A stretch of 64,000 nt of DNA from Halorubrum sp. CSM-61. GTDB lineage: Archaea > Halobacteriota > Halobacteria > Halobacteriales > Haloferacaceae. The DNA is taken from contig NZ_RJJW01000006.1 of NCBI RefSeq assembly GCF_003781945.1, positions 1 through 64,000 of the forward strand, given 5' to 3'. A program made the position numbers and the translations under genes. The notes under the pieces are model-generated. The model searched no databases and was not told the DNA's origin. It saw only the letters and a list, made by a program, of their open reading frames with translations. Position 1 is the stretch's first letter; every line of letters begins with the position of its first letter. Positions 17,019 to 25,566 of this stretch are shown here, one piece after another.

Positions 17019-17647
17019 GCGGGACGTACCTAACGGTCGAGGAGTCCGCGACGGCGACGTTCGAGGTGCAGGGCTCGGAGTTCCTCGGGCACGTCTCCCC
17101 GGCCGACACGGTGGCGGCGGCCGAGGAGTTCATCGAGCGCGTTCGGACCGAGTACGACGACGCGACCCACAACGTGCCGGCGTACCGGGTGCCCGCGGGC
17201 GAGGCCTCGGCCCGGACGCCCGGCAGCGAGGTCATGCTCCGAGAGTACTCCTCGGACGACGGCGAGCCGACCGGCTCCGCCGGGAAGCCGGCGCTCAACG
17301 TGCTCCAGCAGCGCGAGATACGGAACGTCGTCGCAGTGGTGACGCGTTACTACGGCGGGACGAACCTCGGCGTCGGCGGGCTCGCACGCGCCTACTCGCG
17401 GGCGGTGAAAGAGGGGGTCGACGAGGCGGGCGTGATCGAGGAGCGACCGCACCGCCAACTGGTCGTGGAGACCGCGTACGACGACTCGGGGACCGTCCGG
17501 GGCGTGATCGAGTCGTCGGGCGTCGAGTTCGACGCGGACTACGACGAGCGCGTGCGGTTCGCACTTCGGGTCCCCGTGGCCGAGGTGGAGGCGCTCGTCG
17601 AGCGGCTCAACAGCGCGACTAGCGGCAGAGTCGAGATCGACCGATAG
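17015..17647 (+). CDS. IMPACT/YigZ family protein
   Basis: 210 aa. The N-terminal UPF0029 (IMPACT) domain is clear: EVQGSEFLGHVSPADTVAAA, the VPAYRV strand, and NVVAVVTRYYGGTNLGVGGL near residue 105. The C-terminal domain is the short ferredoxin-like fold seen in YigZ (VETAYDDSGTVRGVIESSGV). Family members bind ribosome-related or translation-stress targets; the precise archaeal role is unsettled. Last gene of the pspAB operon. Confidence 0.9.
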   Translation: MSGTYLTVEESATATFEVQGSEFLGHVSPADTVAAAEEFIERVRTEYDDATHNVPAYRVPAGEASARTPGSEVMLREYSSDDGEPTGSAGKPALNVLQQREIRNVVAVVTRYYGGTNLGVGGLARAYSRAVKEGVDEAGVIEERPHRQLVVETAYDDSGTVRGVIESSGVEFDADYDERVRFALRVPVAEVEALVERLNSATSGRVEIDR

Positions 17648-17849
17648 CCGGGGTGGTGGTGGCGATCGGTCGCGAGAAGGGCGATGGCGAACAGGCGACG
17701 CGCTGCTTCGGTTCGTTGCCCGCGGCGGTGCGTCGCGCTCCCGCCCAGTGCGCCGCGAGCGACGGTCAGGTCACGGCGAGGCTGGCGGCGGAATCGCACT
17801 TCAACTGTCGGGAGAGCCATCGGAGGTTCCGGGGAGCGGGGCGGTGGAG

Positions 17850-19517
17850 TCAGGCGAATTTCCTGACGGTCATCTCGAGGGTGTCCAGATCGAGGATGGG
17901 CGCGTAGCCGGAGTCGGGGTCGATGTTGACGGACTTCTGGAAGTCGGTCTGGGCCTGCCAGCAGCCGGAGTTGACGGCGAGCACGTTGTGGTACTTCCCC
18001 CAGCCGAGCTTGTGGACGTGGCCGGTGTGGAACACGTCGGGCACGTCCTCGATGACGAGGTAGTCGCGCTCCTCCGGCGCGACCCGGGTGTGCCCGCCGA
18101 ACTGCGGGGCGACGTGCCGCTTCTTCAGGAGCTGGTACATCGCCTTGTGCGGCTCGTCGTAGCTCGCCTTCTCCTCGGGAAGCTCCGCGATCACCTCGTC
18201 GAGCGAGACGCCGTGGTACATCAGCACGTCGACGCCCTCGACGGTGACGGTCGCCGGGTTCGAGACGATCTGCGCGTCGTGGACGTCCATGATGGAGCGG
18301 ATCTCGTCGTTGAACCCGGGCTGGGGCTCCGCGAGTCGGACCGCGTCGTGGTTGCCCGGGATCATCACGATCTCGGTGTCCGCCGGCACCTCCTTGAGGT
18401 GCTCCGCGAACGCCTCGTACTGGTCGTAGATGTCGACGATCTCCAGCTCCTCGTCCTGGTCCGGGTAAACGCCGACGCCCTCGACCATGTCGCCGGCGAG
18501 CAGCAGGTACTCGATCGGCTCGGCCTCGGGCGTGTGGAGCCAGTCCGTGAACCGACTCCAGGCGTCGGCCATGAACTCGTCGCTGCCGACGTGGACGTCG
18601 GAGATCAGCGCGGCCTGCACGTGGCGGTCGGCCGCCCCGGTCCGGTGGGTCCGGGGAACGTCGGGGAAGTGGAGGGAGTCGGCGAAGAGGATGCCGGAGT
18701 CGTCGGCGAGGGTCCCCTCGACGGCGAGGCACTCGTCCATCAATATCTCGTCGACGAGGTCGGCGAGCCCCTTGTCCTTCATGATCAGCGCGGGGAAGGT
18801 CCCGGTCGTGTCCTCCAGTTCGACGAGCCAGTGGCCGGACTTGGTGGACCGGACGTCGTTGACGAGCCCGATCATCGCGGCGTCGCTCCCCCCGGGCATC
18901 TCCGCGATCGCCTCGGCGGGACGGTGGTTGACGCGCCCGCGGAGCACCTTCGAGAGCCGCTCGTAGCGGTCGCGGAACGTCTTGACGAAGTCTCCGTACT
19001 CGCCCGTGCCGGTGCTCCGGCCGGTCATGTCGTTGCCGACCTCCAGCTCCCGCAGGTCGGGGTCGTGGTGGAGGGCGGTGTCGGTGCTGGGGTCGGAAGC
19101 AGGGTCGGTGTTGTGTTCGACGGTGTGGTCGGGATCGGGGTTCGAAGACCCCTCTGTTTCGACTGGAGAACGAGACTTAGAGGTCGCAGAGGACCGCTCA
19201 TCGCTGGTTTGGTCTGGAGTGGATTCGCTGGTCGTATCGGATTCCGAATCGGCGGAGTCGCCGTCGGAGTGAATCGGATCGGCGGAGCCGCCGTCGGCGG
19301 GAGTCGGATCGGCCCCGGAAGCGGGTTCGCCGTTTGTGACGGCGCGGACGTGGTCGGAGGTGATTCGGAGGGCGTCGTCGGGGGCGTGATCGACGACCGA
19401 TTCGACGGCGGCGGTGGAGTCGGATGCACTCGCCAGAAGGGTGATCGCTTCGCGTTCGGCGTTGTATCCGTGTCTGGCGAGCTCCTTGGCGATCCGAGCG
19501 TTCGACTCCAGCGGCAC
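17850..19517 (-). CDS. polD1: DNA polymerase D small subunit (DP1, exonuclease)
   Basis: 555 aa. Small subunit of the archaeal replicative polymerase PolD, carrying the 3'-5' proofreading exonuclease. An N-terminal helical domain (ARIAKELARHGYNAEREA) is followed by about 120 acidic low-complexity residues, an OB-fold region, and the calcineurin-like nuclease core: SDVHVGSDEF, GDMVEGVGVYPDQ, IPGNHDAVRL, MYHGVSLDEVI and TGHVHKLGWG hold the metal ligands. I choose GTG at 19517 (VPLESNARIA), since archaeal DP1 proteins commonly start PLE...; a TTG nine codons earlier is the alternative. Diverges from the signal peptidase gene and sits two genes from orc1. Confidence 0.94.
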   Translation of the reverse strand: MPLESNARIAKELARHGYNAEREAITLLASASDSTAAVESVVDHAPDDALRITSDHVRAVTNGEPASGADPTPADGGSADPIHSDGDSADSESDTTSESTPDQTSDERSSATSKSRSPVETEGSSNPDPDHTVEHNTDPASDPSTDTALHHDPDLRELEVGNDMTGRSTGTGEYGDFVKTFRDRYERLSKVLRGRVNHRPAEAIAEMPGGSDAAMIGLVNDVRSTKSGHWLVELEDTTGTFPALIMKDKGLADLVDEILMDECLAVEGTLADDSGILFADSLHFPDVPRTHRTGAADRHVQAALISDVHVGSDEFMADAWSRFTDWLHTPEAEPIEYLLLAGDMVEGVGVYPDQDEELEIVDIYDQYEAFAEHLKEVPADTEIVMIPGNHDAVRLAEPQPGFNDEIRSIMDVHDAQIVSNPATVTVEGVDVLMYHGVSLDEVIAELPEEKASYDEPHKAMYQLLKKRHVAPQFGGHTRVAPEERDYLVIEDVPDVFHTGHVHKLGWGKYHNVLAVNSGCWQAQTDFQKSVNIDPDSGYAPILDLDTLEMTVRKFA

Positions 19518-19639
19518 GACATCCGAGAGGCGGGCGCGGCTCAAAACGGTTCCGGAGCCCGTCGATTCACCCGGATCGACCGCGATCGCGGCGACCGGGA
19601 CCCGGAAGCTTATGGCCGAAACCCGTCAATCCGAACGTA

Positions 19640-20833
19640 ATGGACGAAGGCGATCGGTCGGGCGACGACGAGGAACCCGACCGGGGGACCGGGACGGTGG
19701 ACGACGACACCGGGAACGACGGTCCCGACGAGGACGGTTCCGGCATCCGCGACGACCGCGACAGTGACGGTTCACCTGACGACGATTTCGTTGGCGACGG
19801 TCCCGCCGACACCGGCTCAGCCGATGCCAGCTCAGCCGACGGCGACGACGAAAGCGACGGCGACCGGATCGTATCCGAGAGCGATGTCGGGTCGAGTGGT
19901 GAAAACGAACGAGTTTCCGGGAGTGGGAACGAAGGCGGTCGATTTGGAGGTGAAACGGACGGGGACAGAACCGACACTGACGGTCCGACGGCTGAACTGA
20001 GCCGACCAGAAACCGAACCGAGTCGACCGGAAGCCGAACCGAGCCGGAATCCGAGCGCCTCCGACGAGGGAGTTCTGCACCAGTTCCGCTACGACAGGGA
20101 GGGGCCGCTGATGTGGATCCGGGAGATGCTCTCCAGCGTCGCCATCGTGCTCGTGATCGGACTGCTCCTGTTCGGCGTCAGCGGGGTGTGGCCGCCGATG
20201 GTCGCGGTCGAGTCCGGAAGCATGGAGCCGAACATGGAGGTCGGCGACCTCGTCTTCGTCACGGAGCCGGGGCGGCTCGCGCCCGACGCCGCCGACAACG
20301 ACATCGGCGTAGTAACCCACGAGGTCGGCGAGCGGACCGGCTACCGGACGTTCGGGTCCTACGGCTCGGTGGTTATCTACCGGCCGCCCGGACGGACGGC
20401 CTCGCCGATCATCCACCGGGCGATGTTTCACGTGGAAGAGGGCGAGAACTGGTACGACCGCGCCGACGATCGGTACCACAGCGCCGCCGACTGCGGCGAG
20501 CTCAACCACTGTCCCGCACCCCACGGCGGGTTCGTCACGCTCGGCGACGACAACGGCGCGTACGATCAGGCGAACGGCCTCGCCCCGCCGGTCAGAGCCG
20601 ACTGGGTAACGGGAGTCGCGCGGGTTCGCGTGCCCTACCTCGGCTACGTCCGATTGATCGCGACCGGGCAGGCGGATCCGGGCGACGTGGTGGCGACGAC
20701 TGTCCATGTTCAGGCTGGAGGAGTCGGCATCGACGAGGGCTACGGCGGAGACTCTCTCGAGTCGAATCCCACCGTTTCAGGTGGAAAGGCCACCGTTTCG
20801 GGTGGAGCCGCGACCGCGGGCGCGGTCGGCTGA
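19640..20833 (+). CDS. Signal peptidase I, archaeal/eukaryal Sec11 type
   Basis: 397 aa membrane protease that removes signal peptides from exported proteins. The first 140 residues are a hyperacidic, disordered extension. One transmembrane helix follows (about 158-180, SVAIVLVIGLLLFGVSGVWP), then the catalytic serine S194 in ESGSMEPNM and the general-base histidine H259 in SPIIHRAMF, which replaces the bacterial lysine. FVTLGDDNGAYDQ is the conserved box E region. A short C-terminal segment encodes two VSGG repeats; the DNA under them matches ORB core motifs of the nearby origin. Convergent with orc1. Confidence 0.92.
   Translation: MDEGDRSGDDEEPDRGTGTVDDDTGNDGPDEDGSGIRDDRDSDGSPDDDFVGDGPADTGSADASSADGDDESDGDRIVSESDVGSSGENERVSGSGNEGGRFGGETDGDRTDTDGPTAELSRPETEPSRPEAEPSRNPSASDEGVLHQFRYDREGPLMWIREMLSSVAIVLVIGLLLFGVSGVWPPMVAVESGSMEPNMEVGDLVFVTEPGRLAPDAADNDIGVVTHEVGERTGYRTFGSYGSVVIYRPPGRTASPIIHRAMFHVEEGENWYDRADDRYHSAADCGELNHCPAPHGGFVTLGDDNGAYDQANGLAPPVRADWVTGVARVRVPYLGYVRLIATGQADPGDVVATTVHVQAGGVGIDEGYGGDSLESNPTVSGGKATVSGGAATAGAVG
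20773..20806. promoter_or_regulatory. Pair of mini-ORB motifs inside the 3' end of the signal peptidase gene
   Basis: GTTTCAGGTGGAA (20774-20786) and CGTTTCGGGTGGA (20794-20806) are exact matches to the ORB cores found just before orc1 (22682-22694) and in the origin (23193-23205). They lie about 75-110 bp beyond the orc1 stop codon. An ORB-containing negative element downstream of the initiator gene has been reported for Haloarcula hispanica oriC1, so a regulatory role is plausible. Confidence 0.6.
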
Positions 20834-20881
20834 AGGTGAACCGGGGAACTAGACGGGAAGTGGATTCCGCGACGGGGCGTC

Positions 20882-22669
20882 TCAGTTGTCGAACCGCGCC
20901 TGAACGAACGGCTGCGCGTTCTCGATGTCGCCGAGCCGGGAGTCCGACAGGAGGACGGCCTCCGTCTCCTCGACGGGAACCGACAGGCCCATCTCCTTCG
21001 TGCGGCCGTAGCGCCCCTTCGAGACGACGACGGCGTTGACGATCCCGAGCATGTCGAGTTCGCTGATGAGGTCGGTGACGCGGCGCTGCGTGAGCACGTC
21101 GGCGTCGATCTCCTCGCAGAGCCGCTTGTAGATGTTGAACACCTCGCCGGTGTTGATGTTGTGCACGCCGTTCTTCTCCAGGAGGATGACCGCGAACAAC
21201 ACGATCTTGCTCTGGGTCGGGAGGGTGCGGACGACCTCGACCACGCGGTCGAGTTCGATCTTGTCCTGCGCCTGTCGGACGTGTTTCTCGCCGACGATCT
21301 CGGCCTGCGAGCGCTCGGCGAGCTCCCCCGCGGTCCGGAGCAGATCGAGCGCGCGGCGGGCGTCGCCGTGTTCCTGCGCGGCGAACGCCGCACAGAGGGG
21401 GATCACGTCGTCCGTGAGCGCGTCCTGCTTGAACGCGATGTCGGCGCGGTGCTGGAGGATGTCCCGGAGCTGGTTCGCGTCGTACGGCGGGAAGACGATC
21501 TCCTCCTCGCCGAGGCTGGACTTGACGCGCGGATCGAGGAAGTCGGTGAACTTCAGGTCGTTCGATATCCCCATGATCGAGATGCGCGAGCGGTCGAGCT
21601 CCGAGTTCATCCGCGAGAGGTTATAGAGGGTGTCGTCCCCGCTCTTCTCGACGAGCTTGTCGATCTCGTCGAGCATGATCACGACCACGCGCTCGTGGTA
21701 GTCGACCGCCTCGAAGAACGTCGAGTAGACGCGGTCGGTGGGCCAGCCGGTCATCGGGACCTCCTCCATCTCGTCGGCGTCGGTTTCGAGCTCCTCGATC
21801 CGGGCGTCGAGGTCGTCGAGGGTCGGGAACTCGGTGTCGGCGAGGGCGGTCGGGTCGTCGACGGCGGCGGAGCGGAGCTCCCGATACCGATCGAGTCGGT
21901 CCGCGATGACCGCCTGATTCTCCTCGATAAAGGTGTTCGCGAGCTGTGCGAGGACGCGGTACTGCGTGTCCGTCACCTCGCAGTTGATGTACTCGACCTC
22001 GCAAGGTACGTCGTACTTCTGTGAGGTGGACTCGAGCTCCTGCGAGACGAACTTCGCGGAGGCCGTCTTCCCCGTGCCCGTCTTCCCGTAGATGAGGATA
22101 TTGGAGGGCGTTTCCCCGCGAAGCGCGGAGACGAGAATCGTCGCCATCCGGTTGATCTGGTCGTTGCGGTGAGGGAGCTCGTGGGGAGTGTAGGACGGGC
22201 GGAGGACCTCCTTGTTCTCGAATATCGGTTCCCCGGAGAGCAGATCGTCGAACAGGCCCTGGTTGTCGTCGCCGTCGTCGAGGACGACGCCGTCGAAGTC
22301 GACGTCCGGAGAGGAGCGGTCTCGACCCCCGCTTCCGACGTCGATGTCCGTCGAAACGTCGTCGATGTCCGTCGAAACGTCAGTCGGGGAGTTTGACTCA
22401 TCCGAATCCGGTGCTGTTGCATTCGGGCTTGTTGGCTCCAATTCTGCCGAGCCCGGCTCTACCGGATCTGCCTCTACCGGGTTCGGATCCACCGGGTCTG
22501 CTCCCGAGGAGTCGGTTGATGGCGGATCGTCGAGATCGGCGTCAGTCGTGTCAGCGTCGTCGGCCTCAGCGTCGTCGGCCTCAGCGTCGTTGGTTCCGGA
22601 CTGAGCACCGGCGATCCCGCTGTCGTCCGCCGATTCGTCGGTATGGGATGTGTTCTCTCCTTCGTCCAT
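20882..22669 (-). CDS. orc1: Replication initiator Orc1/Cdc6
   Basis: 595 aa. Binds origin recognition boxes and opens the origin; AAA+ ATPase. The first about 135 residues are acidic, disordered and contain short repeats (EADDAEADDA, DVSTDID twice). Then come LPHRNDQINRMATIL, Walker A GKTGTGKT (195-202), a helical insertion, Walker B LDEID (333-337), sensor 1 IMGISND, sensor 2 in GDARRALDLL and a C-terminal winged helix (TQRRVTDLISELDMLG) that contacts ORB DNA. The ATG at 22669 lies immediately beside an ORB, suggesting self-regulation. The adjacent origin supports assignment as the oriC1-linked initiator. Confidence 0.96.
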   Translation of the reverse strand: MDEGENTSHTDESADDSGIAGAQSGTNDAEADDAEADDADTTDADLDDPPSTDSSGADPVDPNPVEADPVEPGSAELEPTSPNATAPDSDESNSPTDVSTDIDDVSTDIDVGSGGRDRSSPDVDFDGVVLDDGDDNQGLFDDLLSGEPIFENKEVLRPSYTPHELPHRNDQINRMATILVSALRGETPSNILIYGKTGTGKTASAKFVSQELESTSQKYDVPCEVEYINCEVTDTQYRVLAQLANTFIEENQAVIADRLDRYRELRSAAVDDPTALADTEFPTLDDLDARIEELETDADEMEEVPMTGWPTDRVYSTFFEAVDYHERVVVIMLDEIDKLVEKSGDDTLYNLSRMNSELDRSRISIMGISNDLKFTDFLDPRVKSSLGEEEIVFPPYDANQLRDILQHRADIAFKQDALTDDVIPLCAAFAAQEHGDARRALDLLRTAGELAERSQAEIVGEKHVRQAQDKIELDRVVEVVRTLPTQSKIVLFAVILLEKNGVHNINTGEVFNIYKRLCEEIDADVLTQRRVTDLISELDMLGIVNAVVVSKGRYGRTKEMGLSVPVEETEAVLLSDSRLGDIENAQPFVQARFDN

Positions 22670-22673
22670 TGGA

Positions 22674-22695
22674 ACCCCCCTGTTTCAGGTGGAAG
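22674..22695 (-). promoter_or_regulatory. ORB adjoining the orc1 start codon
   Basis: Minus strand TTCCACCTGAAACAGGGGGG: the TTCCA...GAAAC core and G-run of haloarchaeal origin recognition boxes. It begins 5 bp from the orc1 ATG, so Orc1 bound here would block its own transcription start. Confidence 0.75.
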
Positions 22696-23178
22696 TCGTG
22701 CGCGCAACAACGACAGATGTCGTATATCGGCCTGAAACGACAGTATTCGACCGTGGTTGCGGTCGGATACGTCCAGTTGATGCAGTCGAACCAGATGAAG
22801 AGGGGGGACAAAAGTGTTACTCTCCGGACCCGAAACGGACCGTTCCGCGGAAGATCGATGAGGAAAGAACGTCGAATCCGGGAATACCGCAGCAACCAGA
22901 TCGAGAGGTCGATAGACCATACCCGATCGAAACGATAACTGGAGAGACTCGCCGGACAGGAAACGAGGGTGTCGTCTCCCGAATTGAGTCATGAGCGAAC
23001 CGCGATCTGTTCGTTTTGTTCGTTTTGAAGACATCTAGAGGTGGGAAGCTGGCACGGGGCCAACTTTCGGCACACGCCAGTTCGGTACCCGCTCGTTCAG
23101 TCGGTGACAACTGTTCGATCTGATTGCCGGTTCGTCATTTCTGGTGGTTCGTCATTTCTGGTGCTCTGATTCCGTTGA

Positions 23179-23207
23179 CCCCCCCACCCCTTCGTTTCGG
23201 GTGGAAC
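23179..23207 (-). promoter_or_regulatory. ORB, left arm of the inverted pair
   Basis: Plus strand shows a C-run, then ACCCCTTCGTTTCGGGTGGAA; its complement is a full ORB with a TTCCACCC-GAAACGAAGGGGTG core followed by a G-run. Faces the ORB at 23405-23434 across the AT-rich core. Confidence 0.85.
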
Positions 23208-23404
23208 ACGAATTTGGTGGGGGAGGGGGTGGAGAGGATCGTGTAATAACTCCGGTGGTTTTATTATCACCCCTATCGAACAGTACCCTCGACAAACCGT
23301 CATCCTTTATTTTGTTTCTATTGCTGGATATAGTAAGGCGTCTTCATCTAGTATAATCATTCGACTCGCCATCGACCGTCTCCACCCCCCACACTGACAC
23401 CCGT

Positions 23405-23434
23405 CTCCAGTCGAAACGAAGGGGTGGGGGGGGA
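23405..23434 (+). promoter_or_regulatory. ORB, right arm of the inverted pair
   Basis: CTCCAGTCGAAACGAAGGGG followed by tggggggggag. Inverted with respect to the ORB at 23179-23207; the two share GAAACGAAGGGGTGGGGG. Spacing of about 200 bp with AT-rich sequence between is the usual haloarchaeal oriC1 layout. Confidence 0.85.
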
Positions 23435-23815
23435 GTAGAACAACCCAACAAAACGAGTTGGGAGGAGAGCGAATCACGAGAAGAACACAACACGAGGAAA
23501 AGCAGGTTCGATATTCTCATCCCTCCTTTCGACACCTCGATCCAGCGTTCGACTCTTCGCCTCTGACCCGAGCGTCGACTCATATCCCGATAGCTAAAAA
23601 TATATAAATAAGATCGGGTAAATAAATAGCGGATATCGCGGGCGTCAACGACTACACGACCCGAATATTGCCAAATCGGCCGCGTCTGACGCAGTTCTTA
23701 AGTGAGAGGGGCGTAGATTCTATCGTAATTCCCCGAACGCACGCTGGATACGCGGTATCAGGCGTTACCACACCGCACAGAGTGTCCGGGAGAGAACACA
23801 GGACTGGAGGTCAGG

Positions 23816-24457
23816 ATGGGACTGCTCACGAATCTTAAAGACAGCATATCACGGGTCACAGACGGGCTGTTCGCGGCCGACGAGCCCAAGCGGATCGGGA
23901 TCTACGGACCGCCGAACGCCGGAAAGACGACCCTCGCGAATCGGATCGCACGCGACTGGACGGGTGACGCCGTCGGGCCGGAGAGCCACATTCCACACGA
24001 AACTCGCCGGGCGCGCCGGAAGGAGAACGTGGAGATCGAGCGCAACGGGCGGAAGGTCACTATCGACATCGTGGACACGCCCGGCGTGACGACGAAGGTC
24101 GACTACAAGGAGTTCCTCGACCACGACATGGAGAAGGACGACGCCGTGCGCCGGTCGCGCGAGGCGACCGAGGGCGTCGCGGAGGCGATGCACTGGCTCC
24201 GCGAGGACGTCGACGGCGTCATCTACGTGCTCGACTCCACCACGGACCCGTTCACGCAGGTGAACACCATGCTCATCGGGATCATCGAGTCGCAGGACCT
24301 CCCCGCGCTCATCCTCGCGAACAAGACGGACCTCCCCGGATCGGACGTCCAGCAGATCGCGAACGCCTTCCCGCAACACGAGACGATCCCGCTGTCGGCG
24401 CTGGAGGGCGACAACATGGACGAAGTGTACACGAAGATCGCGGAGTACTTCGGCTAA
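23816..24457 (+). CDS. Era-like GTP-binding protein of the origin-associated cluster
   Basis: 213 aa GTPase. G1 GPPNAGKTTL near residue 30, G3 DTPGV near 85 (VTIDIVDTPGVTTKVDYKEF), G4 NKTD near 163 and G5 SALEG near 188 are all intact. It has a short N-terminal amphipathic helix (LLTNLKDSISRVTDGLF) and a charged insertion after G3. The family always lies beside oriC1/orc1 in haloarchaea and has been labelled origin-associated (oap); its molecular role is not known. Overlaps the next gene by 1 nt (TAATG), so the three genes downstream of the origin form one operon. Confidence 0.88.
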   Translation: MGLLTNLKDSISRVTDGLFAADEPKRIGIYGPPNAGKTTLANRIARDWTGDAVGPESHIPHETRRARRKENVEIERNGRKVTIDIVDTPGVTTKVDYKEFLDHDMEKDDAVRRSREATEGVAEAMHWLREDVDGVIYVLDSTTDPFTQVNTMLIGIIESQDLPALILANKTDLPGSDVQQIANAFPQHETIPLSALEGDNMDEVYTKIAEYFG

Positions 24458-24870
24458 TGCCGGGCCCAACCCCCAACGTCGACGGCGACGCCCCTTCCGA
24501 CGACTCCGACGACGGGGTCCGGATCGACATGATAAGCGGGGCTCGGATGGACGGACTCACCGGGATGGAGAAGATCCGGCTCATCCTCGACGGGGTCCGC
24601 GACGGCAACATCGTCATCCTCGAGGAGGGGCTCTCTCCGGACGAGGAGTCGAAGCTCATCGAGGTGACGATGACCGAGATCAGCCCCGACGACTTCACCG
24701 GCATCGAAATCGAGACGTACCCGAAGGCGGAGACGGCCAATCAGAGCTTCCTCGACAAGCTGATGGGCCGCGAGTCGACCCAGAAGCTCACCGTCATCGG
24801 CCCGGCCAACCAGATCGAGACCCTGCACAAAGACGAGAACCTCATCAGCACGCTCGTCTCCCGCAAGTAA
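24457..24870 (+). CDS. DUF2073 family protein (origin-associated)
   Basis: 137 aa. After a variable acidic N terminus, the conserved core begins IDMISGARMDGLTGMEKIRL and continues through DGVRDGNIVILEEGLSPDEE and EIETYPKAE to TVIGPANQIETLHKDENLIS. This is DUF2073, present in many archaea, often next to a GTPase and a Zn-ribbon protein as here. No catalytic motif is visible. It ends directly against the next ATG, so translation is coupled. Confidence 0.88.
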   Translation: MPGPTPNVDGDAPSDDSDDGVRIDMISGARMDGLTGMEKIRLILDGVRDGNIVILEEGLSPDEESKLIEVTMTEISPDDFTGIEIETYPKAETANQSFLDKLMGRESTQKLTVIGPANQIETLHKDENLISTLVSRK

Positions 24871-25566
24871 ATGCCACACCAGTGTACCACCTGCGGCCGG
24901 ACGTTCCCCGACGGCTCCAAGGAGATGCTTTCGGGCTGTCCGGACTGCGGCGGGAACAAGTTTCAGTTCAAGCCGGCCAGCGAGACGGCCGACGAGCAGC
25001 CGTCACCCGGCGGAGACAAACCGCCGGCTACCGACCGTCAATCGCCTTCCACTGATCGCCAGTCATCTCCTACTGATCGCCAGTCATCTCCCGCAGGGAG
25101 CCAACCTGCTGCCGACGACAACTCCACCGCTGACGCCGACGCTTCCGCCCCTGAATCGTCCCGGCCCGATTCCGGGACCCCGGACGGTCAGGCCGCGAAC
25201 GCGAACGCCTCGGACTCGGAACACGTTCGCGAGCGAAGCCAAGAAGACGTTGCGCAGGCGAGCGCGCGTTCGGACGTCGTTTCGCCCGACGAACTCGACC
25301 GGGCGAGCCGGGACGTAGAGACCGGTTCGTCCTCCCCCGAACCCGGTTCTGACGCGCCGACCGATACGGAGGGTCCCCGTCCCGACATAAACGATCTCCG
25401 CGAGGAGCTCAACGAGCAGTTCGAGAGCATCCGGATCGTGAGCCCGGGGAAGTACGAGCTCAACCTGATGGAGCTGTACGACCGGCAGGAGTACATCATC
25501 TCGCTCCAAGAGGACGGTCGGTACGTCATCGAGATGCCCGACGCGTGGGGCATCGACGACGAGTAG
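24871..25566 (+). CDS. Zn-ribbon protein with C-terminal conserved domain (origin-associated)
   Basis: 231 aa. An N-terminal zinc ribbon (CTTCGRTFPDGSKEMLSGCPDCGG: C4/C7 and C22/C25 approximately) is joined by about 125 low-complexity Ser/Asp/Pro residues with direct repeats (TDRQSSPTDRQSS) to a conserved C-terminal domain: DINDLREELNEQFESIRIVS, then GKYELNLMELYDRQEYIISL and YVIEMPDAWG. Third gene of the origin-side operon. The linker length looks variable and repeat-driven. Function unknown; the zinc ribbon suggests nucleic-acid or protein binding. Confidence 0.85.
   Translation: MPHQCTTCGRTFPDGSKEMLSGCPDCGGNKFQFKPASETADEQPSPGGDKPPATDRQSPSTDRQSSPTDRQSSPAGSQPAADDNSTADADASAPESSRPDSGTPDGQAANANASDSEHVRERSQEDVAQASARSDVVSPDELDRASRDVETGSSSPEPGSDAPTDTEGPRPDINDLREELNEQFESIRIVSPGKYELNLMELYDRQEYIISLQEDGRYVIEMPDAWGIDDE

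Larger units (their letters stand above)
22670..23815. other. Replication origin region (oriC1-like)
   Basis: A 1.15-kb gap beside orc1 with no credible gene. It holds an ORB at 22674-22695, an inverted ORB pair at 23179-23207 and 23405-23434, and between them an AT-rich stretch (about 23241-23360, with ttttattat, ttattttgttt and gatatagtaagg) that fits a duplex-unwinding element. Other contents: a 17-bp tandem repeat (23129-23162), G-rich tracts, and a second AT-rich run at 23593-23632 (ctaaaaatatataaataag) that probably also serves as promoter for the downstream GTPase gene. Confidence 0.88.

Noticed and set aside
22393-22938. Frames of 100-180 codons in the origin region
   Set aside because: They overlap the ORB and the orc1 start, and have Arg-rich compositions that do not match haloarchaeal proteins.
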